A stretch of DNA of 64,000 bases from Micropterix aruncella (Eukaryota; Arthropoda; Insecta; Lepidoptera; Micropterigidae): contig OX155955.1 of assembly GCA_944548615.1 (NCBI GenBank), positions 1,149,288 to 1,213,287 on the forward strand, written 5' to 3'. This document shows, one piece after another, positions 22,340-34,769 of this stretch. How positions within the stretch are numbered: the stretch's first letter is position 1; every line of letters starts with the position of its first letter. A model generated the notes under the pieces. The model did no database searches. It had not been told where the DNA came from and saw nothing but the letters and a program-made list of their open reading frames with translations. Made by a program: the position numbers and the translations under genes.

Positions 22340-25300
22340 CTATTCTTTTTTTTCTGAAATTAATGATGGTTTGCTCTCGGCGCAGTTAGTAACGGTTGTG
22401 AGAACTCCGCCGAATTTAGTTTGAACGATTTCGAGCGGAATGCTGATGCAGGAGTTCAGAGCGGCCGTGGCACCTCCAATACCATCACTGAGACTTCCTT
22501 TAAGTGCTGTCAGAATTCCTAGCACTGAGTTAGGAGTGTTTAGAACTATGCCGGACAATGCCTGTAATAGAAATTATACAAGCAATTAGCAATGAGAAAA
22601 ATGTTTTCACGTGAGTTGAGTTGTCGATTCGCATGTACTTACAGCAAGGAGACAATTGGGGGCGATATGTATGCCGTTATCGAGGCACTCTGTGATAGCC
22701 TCCAACGTCTTGTTGAGGGTCTCGAGGACAAGAGTGAGGGGTGCCTTGACGACGGAGACCTTGTCCAGCAGAATGGCCGTGAGTGGGGCCAGGCACTTTG
22801 CGAGATCCATGCCCAACGTGTTGACCAGGCCCACCAGAGTGCTCGCCACGCCGCCGATGCACTGGGAGGAATCTCCTTCTAGGCCGCTGAGCGTAGAAAT
22901 GATCGAGGACAGAATGCCTAATACGGGATTCAAGAGACTCGTCAGCTTGTTAGTCGCCGCTACCAACACCCCATCAATCACTAATTTTGCGCCATCCAGA
23001 ACTTTTTTGATTGCATTGATGGGGATCTTTACCGCTGTCTCGATTACGCCACTGATTAGGGTTATATTAGGTATCTTGCTTTGTATTTTTTCCAATAAAG
23101 CGATGGTCGCGTCCAAAAGTTCACATACCGGTTTCATTACTGTGTCCAAAATTCCTGACAGGAGGTTGGTGAATTTGTTGATGACCTCATTTACTGCTTC
23201 TGTAACCACTGTTTCCAACTCCTCAATCTCATTGCAATCTGCTGCCATCTCTTTACAATTGGCTGCCTGAAATATAACAAACTTTGCAATTAAAAAAACC
23301 AGTATAATGATTTGTTTTCATAGTTATATTGATGATTATATATGCATTAGATTGCTCAACGTCATAGTACGCTTTGGCAGCCGTCTGCGCCGGCTCCACG
23401 CTAGTTGCACTGATAGAATTGTACGGTAGCAATTTATTTGAACATCTACACTTGCGAGCAAAAAAAAACGGGCCACCTGGAAATTTTAATTGGAAAGTGT
23501 TTAATCTAAACAAATATATTTTTGATAATGCAGTTTATTGTAAAAGAGCTTAAATACCAAGGGTTACCAGTTTTCACAGGGTATTCCCGAAGGCACAAAA
23601 AAAACGGTTTTTTAACAAAATCGAATAATTAAATGTGTGGCGTAAATTAATGAAAAATCAAATAAAAAGGCACAATACAAAATAATTTATTTTTTTATTA
23701 GTCGGGGGCATTTACCCCTTTTACTTTTTATTACTGCTTCACAACGATGTTACAAGACTAATAGTTTTTATAAGTTTTCTTGAGGAATACCATTCCATTC
23801 TTTAAGTGTGGCCTCTTTCAGCTATCGGATGTTACTTGGGGCAAACTTTCGACTTCTCACTCGTCTTTTTAAGTTGACCCATACGTGCTCGATCAGATTT
23901 AAAACAAAGCTCATGGCGGGCCACCACATTGCCTCCATACCGACCTACCGAAGGTACCGAGTAACAGAACCAGAAGCTTGTGGACGAGAATTATCTTGCA
24001 AGAGCAGGAAATTTTCTGCAATAAAACCCGCGAAAGATACAAGTTCTCAAGAAAACTATTAAAAACTCGTCTTTTAAACATTGTTGTGAAGCCGTGATAA
24101 ACAGTAAAGGGGGAAATTCCCCATACTAATTATAAAATAAATTATATTTTACTGTGCCTTTGTATTTGTTTTTTTCAATAATTTTCGCGATACATTTAAA
24201 GTTTTGATTTTGTTAAAAAACAAGTTTTTTTGCGTCTTTCGGGAATACCTGTAAAAACTGGTAATCCTCAGTATTTTTCATTGCTGAAGCTCTTTTACAA
24301 TAAATGACATCATCAAAAATATATTTGATTTGATTTAACACCTTCCAAACAGAATTTTTAAGGTGGCCCGTTTTTTTGCTCGTCAGTGTGTTATAACATT
24401 GATTATGAGTATTTTTATATAAATGACAGGTGGATTATAAAACCCAATAATTTAACTAATGATAACAATATAACATTGAGCGTCATTTATTGCATTTCTA
24501 TATAAACAGGCCGATTACATCACCGAAATAATACGAAATGATAAAATTCCATCTATTAGTCTATCTGAATTTATAATGCGGAATTATTACCTATTAACCC
24601 GACAAATGACAGGCGTCCTTTTGGGGATGCAAGTTTTAATACACTGGAATGACAGGCGTCCACTTGGTCCAGTGATGACGACACGATGGAGGCCGTTTGC
24701 GTTTTGTAATTTGTCGCCATTGTTATCTTAATTGATTTACGAGATAAGGTTATAATGTTTTATATGTCAAATTTCAATGCGATCATTCTACAGTTCTTCT
24801 TTTTATGATCCGTATAGCGGTTTACAAGTTATGGTCGTTTTTATCAAGGTCGTCGATTTTGCGCGCGAAAAGGTCGCGCGCGAATGGGACAGCTGAATTT
24901 TTACTCCGCGAGGAGAGGGGTTAAAGCCAGTAAGGCATAATAAAATAGAAATCATATTTATGTAAATAATTTTAAAATTATAAGATCTACGATTTAAGTA
25001 TTCGTTTGTTAATATATTACTGGATTATTTAACGATAGGATACGGTACAGGGGTGTTTAGAGCGTTACCTATATTTCGTAATACTAATATGTCATGAACC
25101 CAACCATATTCAATCTATTCAACATAGCACCAACATATTGAACATGACAAAATATTAATGATGTTTGTTACTATGAGTGCAATCTACACGTTGTGTTACG
25201 CAGTAAAATAATAGCTGCCAAATAGTAGTACGGTGTTGAGCATTCTAATAGGCTATTTAATCAATGGCTATATCGATAGATACGAAAAAAAATATCTTAA

Positions 25301-26682
25301 AAATAATATTCCGTAAGACTTATCGCTACTCAAGCGATGCTGTTTTCAAAGAGACGCAAGTATTAGACATCAGGCAATTGTTTATAAAATCGGCATTGCT
25401 ATCGTTATTTTTATCTAGAGATAAGGAATTAGCTCCAGGGTTATCACCTTTACACATCAGCGCTAAAGTAACAAGACAAACCTTTAAGTATAATACTCCG
25501 GTATCTAGGATGAATACATCTTCTGGTATTACACCTTTATAGCGCCTAGAATATGTAACCGTCTCGACGTCAGCATTAAACAGTGTACTAGCAAACATAT
25601 TTCAAAAATTAAAGTGGATGATTTGCCAAGAGGTACACATCTTTCTTTATTTCATTTGTGGTAAATTACAGTATATAACGAATTAAATTGTGCATAGTGA
25701 AATCGGGACTTAAAACTAATACCGTATATAATTTACACCATTACACAAAAAAATGGTTGATAAGTAGGTAAATATGCTAAGAGGGTTTGAAAAAGTAACT
25801 AATGAATAAAATTTTCAATTAAAATAATAAAATAGATTAATGAAAATAAACATAAAATTGATTAGGTAGATTATAAATTGATTATTTAGTAAGGAGATAA
25901 TAATTATGTAGTGTATATTTTATAAATTTTGATAAAAATGTTGTAAAGATAAGTAAATATTATTGATGCTTTTGTGATAATTATTTAAAAAGTGTTAAAT
26001 AAAAGGTTATTTGATATTAAAAGAGTCAGGTAACAAAAAAATAGCGATATAACAAATTTTACATAATTTAAACGACAAGTAAATTTTACAGAAATTGATA
26101 TCGTGAGAATTATGGTACATATTATAGCATAAACTAATTATTAAATGACTGTCAAAAATTATCATGATTTTTTTTTACTTCCAATCTTCCAATTTTTATT
26201 GTTTTTGACTATATTACATCTATATTTAATTTTATTTATTGTATATTAGATTATTTTTGTTATTAATTAAACTATTTAAAATTGACTATTTTCTTTATCC
26301 CGATAATAATAAAAAAATTACCATTATTGTTTTATATTTCTTTGATTTGTTTTTTTTTTTTAATTTAGATTTCTTTAATCTGTTAGGTAATTTACATATT
26401 TTAGTTTTCATTCTCAATTTATATTAAAATGTTTTAGAAACGCCATCCCTGGAACGGGTTTATCCCAGTTGGGCGGCGTTGAAAAAGTATAGCTACAAAG
26501 AGTTCACTCAGTTAATATTTCACTATTAATTATCGTCTATATAATGTAGCAATGACAATAGTATTTGTTAGTGACTTTAAATAAATAAATACATTAATAA
26601 ATAAATGCAATAAATCTTATTACAATAAAATTAAACTTACCCCGCAGATGAATGCAGCCAAAATGAAGATAGTCACTTTCAT
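22340..26682 (-). CDS. gene B: secreted helical Cys protein, three exons
   Basis: The predicted protein has 295 residues. Exon 1 is 26682-26641 (MKVTIFILAAFICG, donor GTAAGT). Exon 2 is 23266-22643 (208 codons, AANCKEMAADCNEIEEL... to CLLA before GTAAGT). Exon 3 is 22561-22340 (ALSGIVLNTPNSV... to the stop after KSLISEKKE-like Lys-rich end SEKKE). Phase-0 introns are 3374 bp and 81 bp. Exon 2 carries LLNPVLGILSSIISTLSGLE and SSQCIGGVASTLVGLVNTLG, counterparts of LNPVLGIVSSI and SSKCVGD in C and D. Cysteines follow the family pattern with two extra near the N-terminus. Intron 1 is unusually long because it contains a Tc1-like element and a LINE tail. Joining exon 1 to exon 2 across it is inferred, since no nearer signal exon exists. 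Function unknown. Confidence 0.7.
23449..24388 (-). mobile_element. Tc1-like element with long inverted repeats, in gene B intron 1
   Basis: Ends 23,449-23,640 and 24,388-24,165 are imperfect inverted repeats (CGAGCAAAAAAA-CGGGCCACC inward). Between them a minus-strand frame reads ENFLLLQDNSRPQAS, then WWPAMSFVLNLIEHVWVNLK. This corresponds to QQDNARPH...WPAxSPDLNPIEHVWDxL of Tc1 transposases. Most of the transposase is deleted and stops are present. Confidence 0.7.
24389..25250. other. gene B intron 1, unassigned
   Basis: Contains ACAGGCGTCC twice (about 24,610 and 24,652) and a CG-rich stretch near 24,860-24,890. Part of 24,760-24,860 recurs in inverted orientation at 40,130-40,240, so a small dispersed repeat is likely. 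No coding sequence. Confidence 0.4.
25264..25640 (+). pseudogene. CR1/Daphne-like LINE tail
   Basis: The frame reads TYRYSSDAVFKETQVLDIRQ, LFIKSALLSLF, the same VLDIRQLF signature as at 21,500 and 38,350. Short and decayed, opposite in strand to the surrounding intron. Confidence 0.55.
25641..26640. other. gene B intron 1, AT-rich remainder
   Basis: Very AT-rich; nothing recognised. Confidence 0.4.
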
Positions 26683-26711
26683 ATTGTTAGAGCCGAAGTA
26701 CCGCTGAATGG

Positions 26712-26746
26712 AAATGATTTCTCCTCCGACTGCTTGCCTTTTTATA
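26712..26746 (-). promoter_or_regulatory. core promoter of gene B (TATA + Inr)
   Basis: TATAAAAA (26746-26739) lies about 29 bp before TCATTT (26717-26712), again TCAKTY, giving a ~30-nt 5' UTR. Confidence 0.7.
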
Positions 26747-27102
26747 CCACTGTTTTCATGAAATTTCCATTTCTATTTCCCAATTTGACGATATCGCTCT
26801 TATCTAAAGAGAACACAATTCCACCTCGCCTTGGACTCGAAGGAAATACAAAGAATGCTCTATAAAATTACTGAATTGATTTACATGTTCTACGATGTTA
26901 TAGTAGCGAGTTCAATGTGGAACAATGCCAGCCATTCGCATCCTGAGGGATCAATTTTTAATTTAATTCATGCATTTATTTGGTTGTAACGATGAATAAT
27001 ATAGATATTTATGATGTTTTTGTTAAAAGTGTTTGAATAATATGTGAGAAAAGAAGTCATGCCATATTATTTGTGCAATTCGAAATTGCATAAATAAGAA
27101 TA

Positions 27103-27806
27103 TTGATAAACCTTAAACATAATGAATCATGTCGTGGTCACTTCAAAAATCTCAGTATTCTAACGCTACCATCACTATACATATTTGAATGCATAAAGTT
27201 AGTATTAAAAAACATAGGAAAGATGAAGACCCAAAAAGAAATTCACTCGCATTTCACCAGATGTAGGCACAATTTAGCATTACCCCGTCCATCTCTGGAA
27301 TTATTCAAAAGGGATCCAAATTACGTTGGAATGGCGTGTTACAATAAACTGCCTGAGAATATCAAACTTATATGTAGAAACGGAAAAATAACCCAATTTA
27401 AATCGAAATTAAAAGGCTACCTTATTGCGATGTGGTGTGGCTGCCTTTTTATATAATAATAACGAATTATAATTAGATTACTGACAATTTCCATCTCGAT
27501 TTCTTTTAATTTAACTTGACATTTGTACCATTTTATTGATTATTATATTATTACTATTATTTCTAATTGTCTCCCATAATCAATTACATTTCTTATTTAT
27601 AGGACCATTTAATTTTAATATTATAATTTCATGACTATCTGTAGTTATAAATATCTAATATAACTCAATTGTGTGGCGAGTCTCTAATAAAATATGTTGT
27701 ATACATTTTAAAGTTATTTTAACATTAAGCGGCTATATAAAGTGTCTAAACAACTATGTAAAAGTTTTTGAAGACAATAAATGCGATTTGATTTGATTTG
27801 ATTTGC
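27103..27806 (+). pseudogene. CR1-like LINE 3' end with (GATTT)n tail
   Basis: The coding tail reads ESCRGHFKNLSILTLPSLYI, FECIKLVLKN, ... YNKLPENIK. This is followed by a 3' UTR with AATAAA near 27,777 and four GATTT units (about 27,784-27,806). Confidence 0.7.
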
Positions 27807-27859
27807 ATGATATAGAAGATATGAAAACTATGTTGTTATTAATATAATTCAAAATTTAA

Positions 27860-28533
27860 CAAAAAAAAACCGACTGCATTTTTATTCATAAGTGCAGCAG
27901 CCATTTCATTGTGAAACTTAAAATGGCTACCATAATTAAATACGTATACAAAATGTCGTGTTTGTGCTGTTGACCGTTGATGAGTTCTCTCGTTGGAAGC
28001 CAACCCTGGGTGCCTCTCTTAATAAAATTTAGAACGGGCTGTCTTAATTGAGTGAATATACAAAATTTCGTGTCTGTGCTGTTGAACACTGAGTCCCCTG
28101 GTATCCCTACCAGGATGCCAACCCTGGGTGCAGCAGCCATGTCATGGTGAAACCTAGAACGGGCTATCATATGTAACTAAATACGTATACAAAATTTCGT
28201 GTCTGTGCTGTTGGCTGTTGAGAAGTCCCCTCTAAGGTAGCTAAATCTGGGTGAAGAATCACGTCATGCTTACCATAAAAATATGCATTGTCATCGCAAC
28301 TGAACCAACATGTAAATTTTCAACTTCATATGATAATATTTTGATGAGTTCCCTCAATTAAAACAGGATTTTGATAAAACTGTGATCAATCTGGAAGTAT
28401 AGCCTTTCAAATAAAAAAAGATTTTTTCAAATAGGTTCATAAATAACGGCGTTTTAAGGTAACAAACATTTTTTAAAAAACGTAAAAACGATACAACTGA
28501 ATTGATAACCTCCTCCTTTTTTTTAAGTCGGTA
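27860..28533. mobile_element. non-autonomous element with ACCGACT/AGTCGGT ends
   Basis: It opens AAAAAAAACCGACT and closes TTTTAAGTCGGT, inverted termini familiar from lepidopteran non-coding elements. Inside are three diverged ~120-bp units (from about 27,890, 28,010 and 28,125). Each unit contains GTATACAAAAT-TCGTGT-TGTGCTGTTG and CCAACCCTGGGTGCAGCAGCC-like segments. Confidence 0.6.
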
Positions 28534-28555
28534 AATAAAAATACAGGATATGATG

Positions 28556-28684
28556 AGGCCGTGACTGTTGAATCACTGGTTCTCATTTTTTACAATTTCT
28601 CATTTCAAGTAAAGCAGTGTTGGGCGTGGTCAGTACTTAGATGGGTGACAGCATCAGCATCAGTGCTGACCGCATGTTGCTACA
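28556..28684 (+). pseudogene. 5S rRNA-derived pseudogene
   Basis: The 3' half AAGTAAAGCAG-GTTGGGCGTGGT then CAGTACTTAGATGGGTGAC is very close to the 5S rRNA internal promoter region. The 5' part (GACTGTTGAATCACTGGTTCTC) matches more loosely. The loop around 28,585-28,605 and the 3' end are degraded, so it is a pseudogene or the head of a 5S-derived SINE. Confidence 0.7.
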
Positions 28685-29244
28685 AAGTCGCCTGTCATTG
28701 AATAAGCCACCATTTTATATTAGTATGCTTTCATATACACCCTTGGCAAAGAAATTTTCAAGGGTTGAAAACATGCCGACGTGAGTTGAAAGTATTCGGC
28801 TTTTCAAGATTATTTTGTTATAAACCTCATATGAATTTTATTTAAAAATGTGTAATATATATCGATGATTACGTATAAATAAATAATAAATAGAAAATTA
28901 TAGTCCAATAAGCCAAAAACAATGTTTCCTTCATATTTGGGAGAAAACGATAGATTGTTTGGTAACATTAGCTACTCTGGACGAAGTATGGATATATTAT
29001 ATAAATTTATAACTCGCATGACCAAGAAGATAAATTATTAGGTAACATAAAAGAATTCATAAAAAACGAGATTTTAACATTAATATACAAAAAATACTAT
29101 TAAATACTTAAAAAATGACGTTGCGTCGTTTTTCCGCCCGAATTTTGTGCCGGAATGGATGGTTTTCGACGGGTTAAGGGTGAATTTAGTACAAAAATGG
29201 CTTTACAATACATATGTAGGTTCTCGATTATTCTAAAATTATTT
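28685..29244. other. intergenic
   Basis: Nothing recognised. Confidence 0.35.
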
Positions 29245-29460
29245 ACCATAATAGCTTGACAAGCTGAATATACAGAAATTGCAGCATTCGCATACCAAAT
29301 TTGCGTACTAATTCGCACGAATTCCAAATTTTTGAAGGACAATGTGATAACATGTGCCATCAAAGACATTTACTTAGTTAATGTCAGGTAAATACACGTC
29401 ATCGTCTGGAAATCGTTACATCAATAATGAATTTTAATACTTAATTTGAATAAAAGTGGT
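29245..29460. repeat. duplicated non-coding block beta, copy of gene B unit
   Basis: Matches 41,180-41,420 and 59,290-59,515 in the same orientation (GCTGAATATACAGAAA, TAATGAATTTTAATAC-TAATTTGAATA). See the unit-duplication finding. Confidence 0.7.
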
Positions 29461-31085
29461 GCGCAATATAGAGTGGTAGTAGTATACAATTAGAAATACT
29501 TGAAATAAAGCAAAAGTGTATGATATTTTAAAGAGGAATATTTTTATCTATTTCTTAATGGGTGAACACTGGTTTAAACCGCCTTAATTTATTTAATTTA
29601 CTAAGACGACCTGTGCCTAATTCTAACCTGTTTTACGTCAACCTTTAATAATTATATCGTGCTATTGCAATGCTTTTACAAACGTTGAAAGCAAATAATA
29701 AAAAAATATTTTCGAAGACCGTCCCTAGGTGTGGAAATTACAATTTATAATATCAGAATTATATTTCATTCTAAAATTAAAATAAATCGTTTAAAATAGG
29801 TACGTTTGCAAATAAGAAGACGTAACAAAAATTAATAATATTGAATTAGGACTCATAACAATTATATCCAGGATGTTAAAAAAATCTCGATTAAATCAAT
29901 AATATAACAAAATAAAAAAATCCCAATAATCAATGATTAAAGTATACACAAATAAATGAAAGTAAAAATTCTATTGAAATTTAAAAAATCTGAATTTATG
30001 ATGACAAGTCACATACTAAAGGATGGTACCGTAACTGTCTAAAATATCAAGTAAATAATTATTCAAATGTCCAAATGTCAATAAATCAACATAAATATAT
30101 CGTGTTTAGTGTGAAATGAAAGGTCTGATTGAGTATATTTCAGAAATATACATGTGTCTAAATGGATAAATACATAAACCAACAATATTTCATTAAAAAA
30201 CCGTAATAAAAATAATTATATAGTATACAATAGTTCACTCTGTAACGACAGTCGTGTTTTTTATTCTTTTTAATATATTTACTTGTTGCTACCTTCTTGT
30301 CACCGAAGCCATCCTCGATAACGCTGAAAAATGCGTGCATTAAGTACATTTATAATGCGAGAAATTTCGATCTAGTCTCTGATTATAGAAACATACTTCT
30401 TTAGATATAAAATTGAAGACAATCACAGTTATAAGATATTATAAATTAAACAAAATCGCTTGAAGCACTTAAGCCTACCATGGACAATGGCGGTTGTAAC
30501 ACTGCCGAAACTTGGGCGGTTCATATCTATGCGGTTAAATCTCCATTCCTTTATCATTTATGCCGCTATATTATACTCTACAGGCACCTAAATTTTAAGG
30601 AAGGTTAGCTATATGTGATTGGAACTTCTACTTTAACCCTATAAATAAGAACCTTCGTCGATTCGATAACGCGTATTTAAAAAAACTGCGTAAAATTCTA
30701 CGCGCGCGATCTTTCCTTTTCTCTACTGCGGCTAATCTCAGTCAACCCCCGCGACGGCCGGTAGGTACTACTTCGTCTGTAGAGGGCTCGTGTGCGCCAT
30801 TACAGAAACCACAGGTCGTCGACTTGACGAAGGTTAATAACGTTATACTTTGTAATGTATGGTATGTGTATTTCTGCGTTCTTAGATAATTTATTGGTAG
30901 ATAATTTTTTTATTCATATTTAGTGATTTTTATTATTAGTTGTTTTAGATAAAAGCTTGCTTTTATATCCCATTCCTCTCTTCGATATTAAGTTGACATA
31001 TTATATGTTATTGATTTATGTCTTATTTTTATTATTATGTTTATTATGTAATTGTACTCATTTATTATTACTTTATTCTTTCACA
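29461..31085. other. AT-rich intergenic
   Basis: No gene or element recognised. 30,640-30,830 is locally GC-richer without a coding frame. Confidence 0.4.
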
Positions 31086-31170
31086 AAAAACTGTTGTATC
31101 TCCCCAAGACTTTCCCGGCAATTAGCCAAAGACGTAATTTCATTCAATTAAAAAATCTAATTGCAAACGC
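31086..31170. repeat. duplicated non-coding block gamma, copy of gene B unit
   Basis: TTCCCGGCAA-TAGCCAA and flanks match 41,610-41,700 and 59,685-59,765. Confidence 0.55.
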
Positions 31171-31318
31171 TTGTCGCCATAAAATTCGCGATTTTTAAGA
31201 AGTGACACAACGCAATACAAATTTAAATTTCGAACGTGCGTCGCGCGATATCAAACGCGCGACGCCGCAAACTTAAATATTTGATTCCCTCATACATTTA
31301 TATGGCGGACTTTAAATA

Positions 31319-31620
31319 TTATTTATGAAGCTTATATTGGAGATATTTCAACCGAAACAACTTGGTTTCGGTCCAACAAGTCATATGTGGACCGAATTTC
31401 AAGTCTCTAAGTCCAATATTTCGTAATTGAAGTATGACTGGCGCACCCTCTGGTGGAACGATTTTAACCACAATCTTGCAAATCATGCAATGACCAAATG
31501 ATGCCTGCGTGCCAAATTTCAGCACAATCGGATTAAGCGTTTAGGTGCTATCGCGGAGAAATTCAAACATACAAAAGCAGCAGACAGACGTACACACACA
31601 CAGCCACACACAGACATATG
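31319..31620. repeat. duplicated non-coding block delta, copy of gene B unit
   Basis: CCGAATTTCAAGTCT-TAAGTCCAATATTTC, GACCAAATGATGC and CAATCGGATTA recur in order at 60,345-60,600. It ends in a CA-rich run. Confidence 0.7.
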
Positions 31621-31741
31621 GCAGTCTGGAAATTGAGATATTGGAAACTGGAAATAGGCCCACCATGCTGTATTCTATTGTGTGGTCAGTAACAATTTTC
31701 AAACAGACAAACTATCTCGGTTGTTTGAAATTATATAATAA

Positions 31742-33345
31742 CTAGCTGACCCATGCCCACTTCGTTGGGCGGTAAACATTTTTGCGTGGTTCCGTTAGTA
31801 CTGAGTGCTACGATTTATTTCCTGACTGCCAAAAGAAGGGTTATATATTGGCTGCATATGTATGTATTTTCATTACAATTTGGCTATATTACCGGGTTTC
31901 AAATGAGTAAATGAAATGATTATGATTGAATAAATGATGTTTATTTTAATTGTTCAAAACTTCTCTGTATACTATATTAGATGTAATGTTATTATTTCAT
32001 ACCAAAATATATTGTCTTTTAGGAGTTCCAACCCGAGATAAGCCAACATATAACTGCCCATGGGAAAAACACTGCTTTCTCAGGTCAATGCCCACCAGAG
32101 AGAATGTTTGACCCTGGGACTTATTAATAGTGAGGGCAAAAGAGATCTTGACGGGATACTGTAGCCTTTTAAACGGTATGGGTAAATCCGTCGGAATCAT
32201 GGATATCCGCGGAATATAACCCAGTTGTCCCACTGCTTGCCCTGTGAGAATGATCGCCACGATTATATTCCCCCGCAACTCTTTTATAAGCAGCCTTGTG
32301 CCATTACACATGTTGGGGGGGCTCAAGTTTCTTAATAGCATGACAGGAATGCCAACTTTTAACATAAGGTCGTGAGGAGGTAAGCCAGAAGGACTCAAAG
32401 AATTTAAAAATTCTTGAGGATAGTGCACTGTATCCTCAATATTACACACCGTGTCAATGGACTTATAGTGTTTGAGTTGACCGGTATTTTTTTCTAAAAT
32501 AAGTTTATTTATCTCATTCACTGTATCGTTACTGGCTGACACTATTGCCCTAGAACAAAACCATTGATAATCTCTTTCCAATAAATTTTCAAGACCGGGA
32601 TATATTGCGTCTATCAGATGTTCTAACCTAAGTAATATGTGACCTAATCTATCGTCAAATTTAATGTCATCGCTAGTACTGTTGGTGTTAGGACAGCTAA
32701 TTTTTTCTTCTCCAAGATTCAGTAGTTAATGCGGAAAGTCGTTATCGTAGTTGTCGCTCAAATGGGCTCTCATGTTTGTTCTTAAATTGATAGTTTCAAC
32801 GGAACTCCATAAGTAAGATGATTTTAAGCATGCCCTGATGACATCGGCGCGTGTTTCTTTTGTTATTACAGGCAGTGTTTGCCAAAAATCGCCCGCAAAA
32901 ACAAAAGTAACACCACCCATACCAGCATCTGAGTTTCTGAGGTCTTTGAGCATTCGGTTTACTGCTTCGACATGAGCTCTATGACTCATGGTACATTCGT
33001 CCCATATAAGTAAAGATGTCTCTTGTAAAAGTATCCCGAGCTGTCCATTTTTACGTATGGAGCATACTGACTGTTGTTCCAATGATACTGTCAGTGGTAG
33101 CTTATAGGCCCATCATTTAATAGAGTTGCGGCAATTCCTGAAGAGGCAACGGCTAGCCCATTTTTCCCGAATTGTCTTACTTTTGCCAATACCAAATTTG
33201 GGAGAAACGTTTTCCCCGTTTTCCCTCCTGAAGCGTCCAGTTTTTTTTACCCCTGTTATTTAGCACACTGTCAATAATTGCATCAAAAGCTTGTCTTTGG
33301 TCTCTAACTAATTTCGGTAAATTGTCATTAATAAAACTGACAACT
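31742..33345 (-). mobile_element. Helitron, 5'-truncated, with helicase remnants
   Basis: On the minus strand the 3' end is a GCCCA...TGGGC hairpin, then GGTCAGCTAG before T (31,742). Upstream lie helicase remnants from about 33,290 to 31,997. No Rep (HUH) domain is visible, so the 5' part is missing. Confidence 0.8.
31997..33290 (-). pseudogene. Helitron PIF1-like helicase, broken
   Basis: The helicase domain would unwind DNA during rolling-circle transposition. Order on the minus strand: Walker A region LDASGGKTGKTFL (about 33,235; one residue longer than the usual GGTGKT) and VASSGIAATLLNDG. Next come LLIWDECTMSHR (Walker B) and FAGDFWQTLPVI in the frame 33,082-32,726. After a stop and shift near 32,725, the frame 32,581-31,997 ends with FALTINKSQGQTF and SHGQLYVGLSRV, the final PIF1 motifs. 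At least two breaks make it inactive. Confidence 0.8.
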
Positions 33346-33419
33346 CATTCACTTCAACCACTTTAACTCACTTCAACCATTGCAGATTGATTTCAGTATA
33401 GATTTGCTATTATACGGAT

Positions 33420-33714
33420 ATCCCCGTTGGTTTGTTTATGTTGAAAGTCATTTTTACTCCAGCAGTTTAACTCTGGCTTGATATTATATGTCAATCTTTG
33501 CTTGTCAACATAAAAACAAATTTATTTTGTTTTATTTCTTTGTCGCGAATGCGTTTGTTTGCATTGCGCATTTCAATGACAAATTTGTAAATACGGATAT
33601 AAATAAAAGTGTTATTGGGATGCAGTGTATCATATATTTTAAAAAACTTGAAACGATTTTAAAATCATTTCGTAACAATTGTCGGTTGTGTTGGACAATT
33701 TATTTTCCTAGAAT
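33420..33714. other. 3' flank of gene C, duplicated at gene D
   Basis: Shares GTTTAACTCTGGCTTGAT and AACAAATTTATTTTGTTTAT, then AATTTATTTTCCT-GAATTTAGG, with 43,200-43,510. TTTATT at 33,699-33,704 is the minus-strand AATAAA, just past the stop. Confidence 0.7.
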
Positions 33715-34741
33715 TTAGGATGTCGCGTTTTCAGAAACGCATTTTTTAACGGTTTTCAGCACGTCTTCGAGTCCACTTTGAAGTGCGCTGGCTGGACCGC
33801 CGAGGCAGGAGGTGAGAGCGGCCACGATACCTTCCAAGTCACTAACGAGGTTTTGTAGAACCGTGGTCAGACTACCTAGAACTGAGCTAAGAGTGGTTGT
33901 AGCTAGATTGAGCAGCAACTGAAATTAAAGGTTAAATGAGTAATTATCTAAAATATATACAAACTTATTCGTGACACAATCATTAATTCAGTTACCAATT
34001 AGGCGGTACTTACAGCTGCGATGCAAGCGGCCGATTTGAAGATACCTTGAGTTTTGCAACTTGTGATGTCTGTGAGCGTTTTGTCGAGAGTGCTGAGGGA
34101 ATCCTCGATGGGTTTCACGGCAGCTTTAACCACCTCCTTCGTCTTGGTCAACAAATCGTCAACACACTTGTTGACGCCCTTGCTCAACTCTTCGACCAGA
34201 CCCACCGCAGTTGTCGTCGCGTCCCCGACGCACTTGGAGGACTCTTCTCCCACCAGGCTGCAGATCTGAGAACTGATGGAGGACACAATGCCTAAAACGG
34301 GATTCAAGACAGTCTCCAGCGTGCCAGTTAACTTTTTCGACACCTCGGTAAGCAAAGATTTATTAACTTCCACAGCTTTGTTGATTCCATCGACGCCGAC
34401 CTTGACCGATGATTTTGCTGCATTCAGTACGAATGAGTCGGGTATCAGTCCCAAAATCTTTAGCAAGGCATTGATAACCTTGTCTTTAACTTCAAAAACC
34501 GGATCCAAAATTTTGGGCACTTCTTCGGAGAGGAGGGTAGAGGCAGGGTCGATGACTTTTTGTAATGCTCCATCAACCTCTGTTTTAAAGTTCGTACAGT
34601 CATCGTTACAATAGACCGCCTGAAAATAATAATTTAAAAAATAACCAAAGTAAAAAAATAAATTAAAAAGAAATAATATTAAAACCAAATTAAACTCACC
34701 CCGCACAAGAATGCCGCCAAAACGAAAAAGATAGCCCTCAT
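33715..34741 (-). CDS. gene C: secreted helical Cys protein, three exons
   Basis: The predicted protein has 283 residues and is the clearest member of the family. Exon 1 is 34741-34700 (MRAIFFVLAAFLCG, donor GTGAGT). Exon 2 is 34619-34014 (202 codons, AVYCNDDCTNF... to CIAA before GTAAGT). Exon 3 is 33918-33715 (LLLNLATTTLSSVLG... to KKCVSENATS and stop). Introns are 80 and 95 bp, both phase 0, with good acceptors (TTTTCAG, ATTTCAG). The signal peptide is cut near residues 14-18. The rest is helical, with LNPVLGIVSSI, SSKCVGD and a Cys-containing exon 3 (TSCLGGP, KKCV) that resembles the end of exon 2, suggesting internal duplication. No enzyme motif. All splice sites are intact, so this is probably a working gene. 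Family not recognised. Confidence 0.85.
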
Positions 34742-34769
34742 TATGTTACTGCTGGAGTACCGTGAGTGG

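Noticed and set aside
22607..23270. Plus-strand frames opposite gene B exon 2, and the like opposite genes A, C and D
   Set aside because: Shadows of the real exons; the family conservation is on the minus strand.
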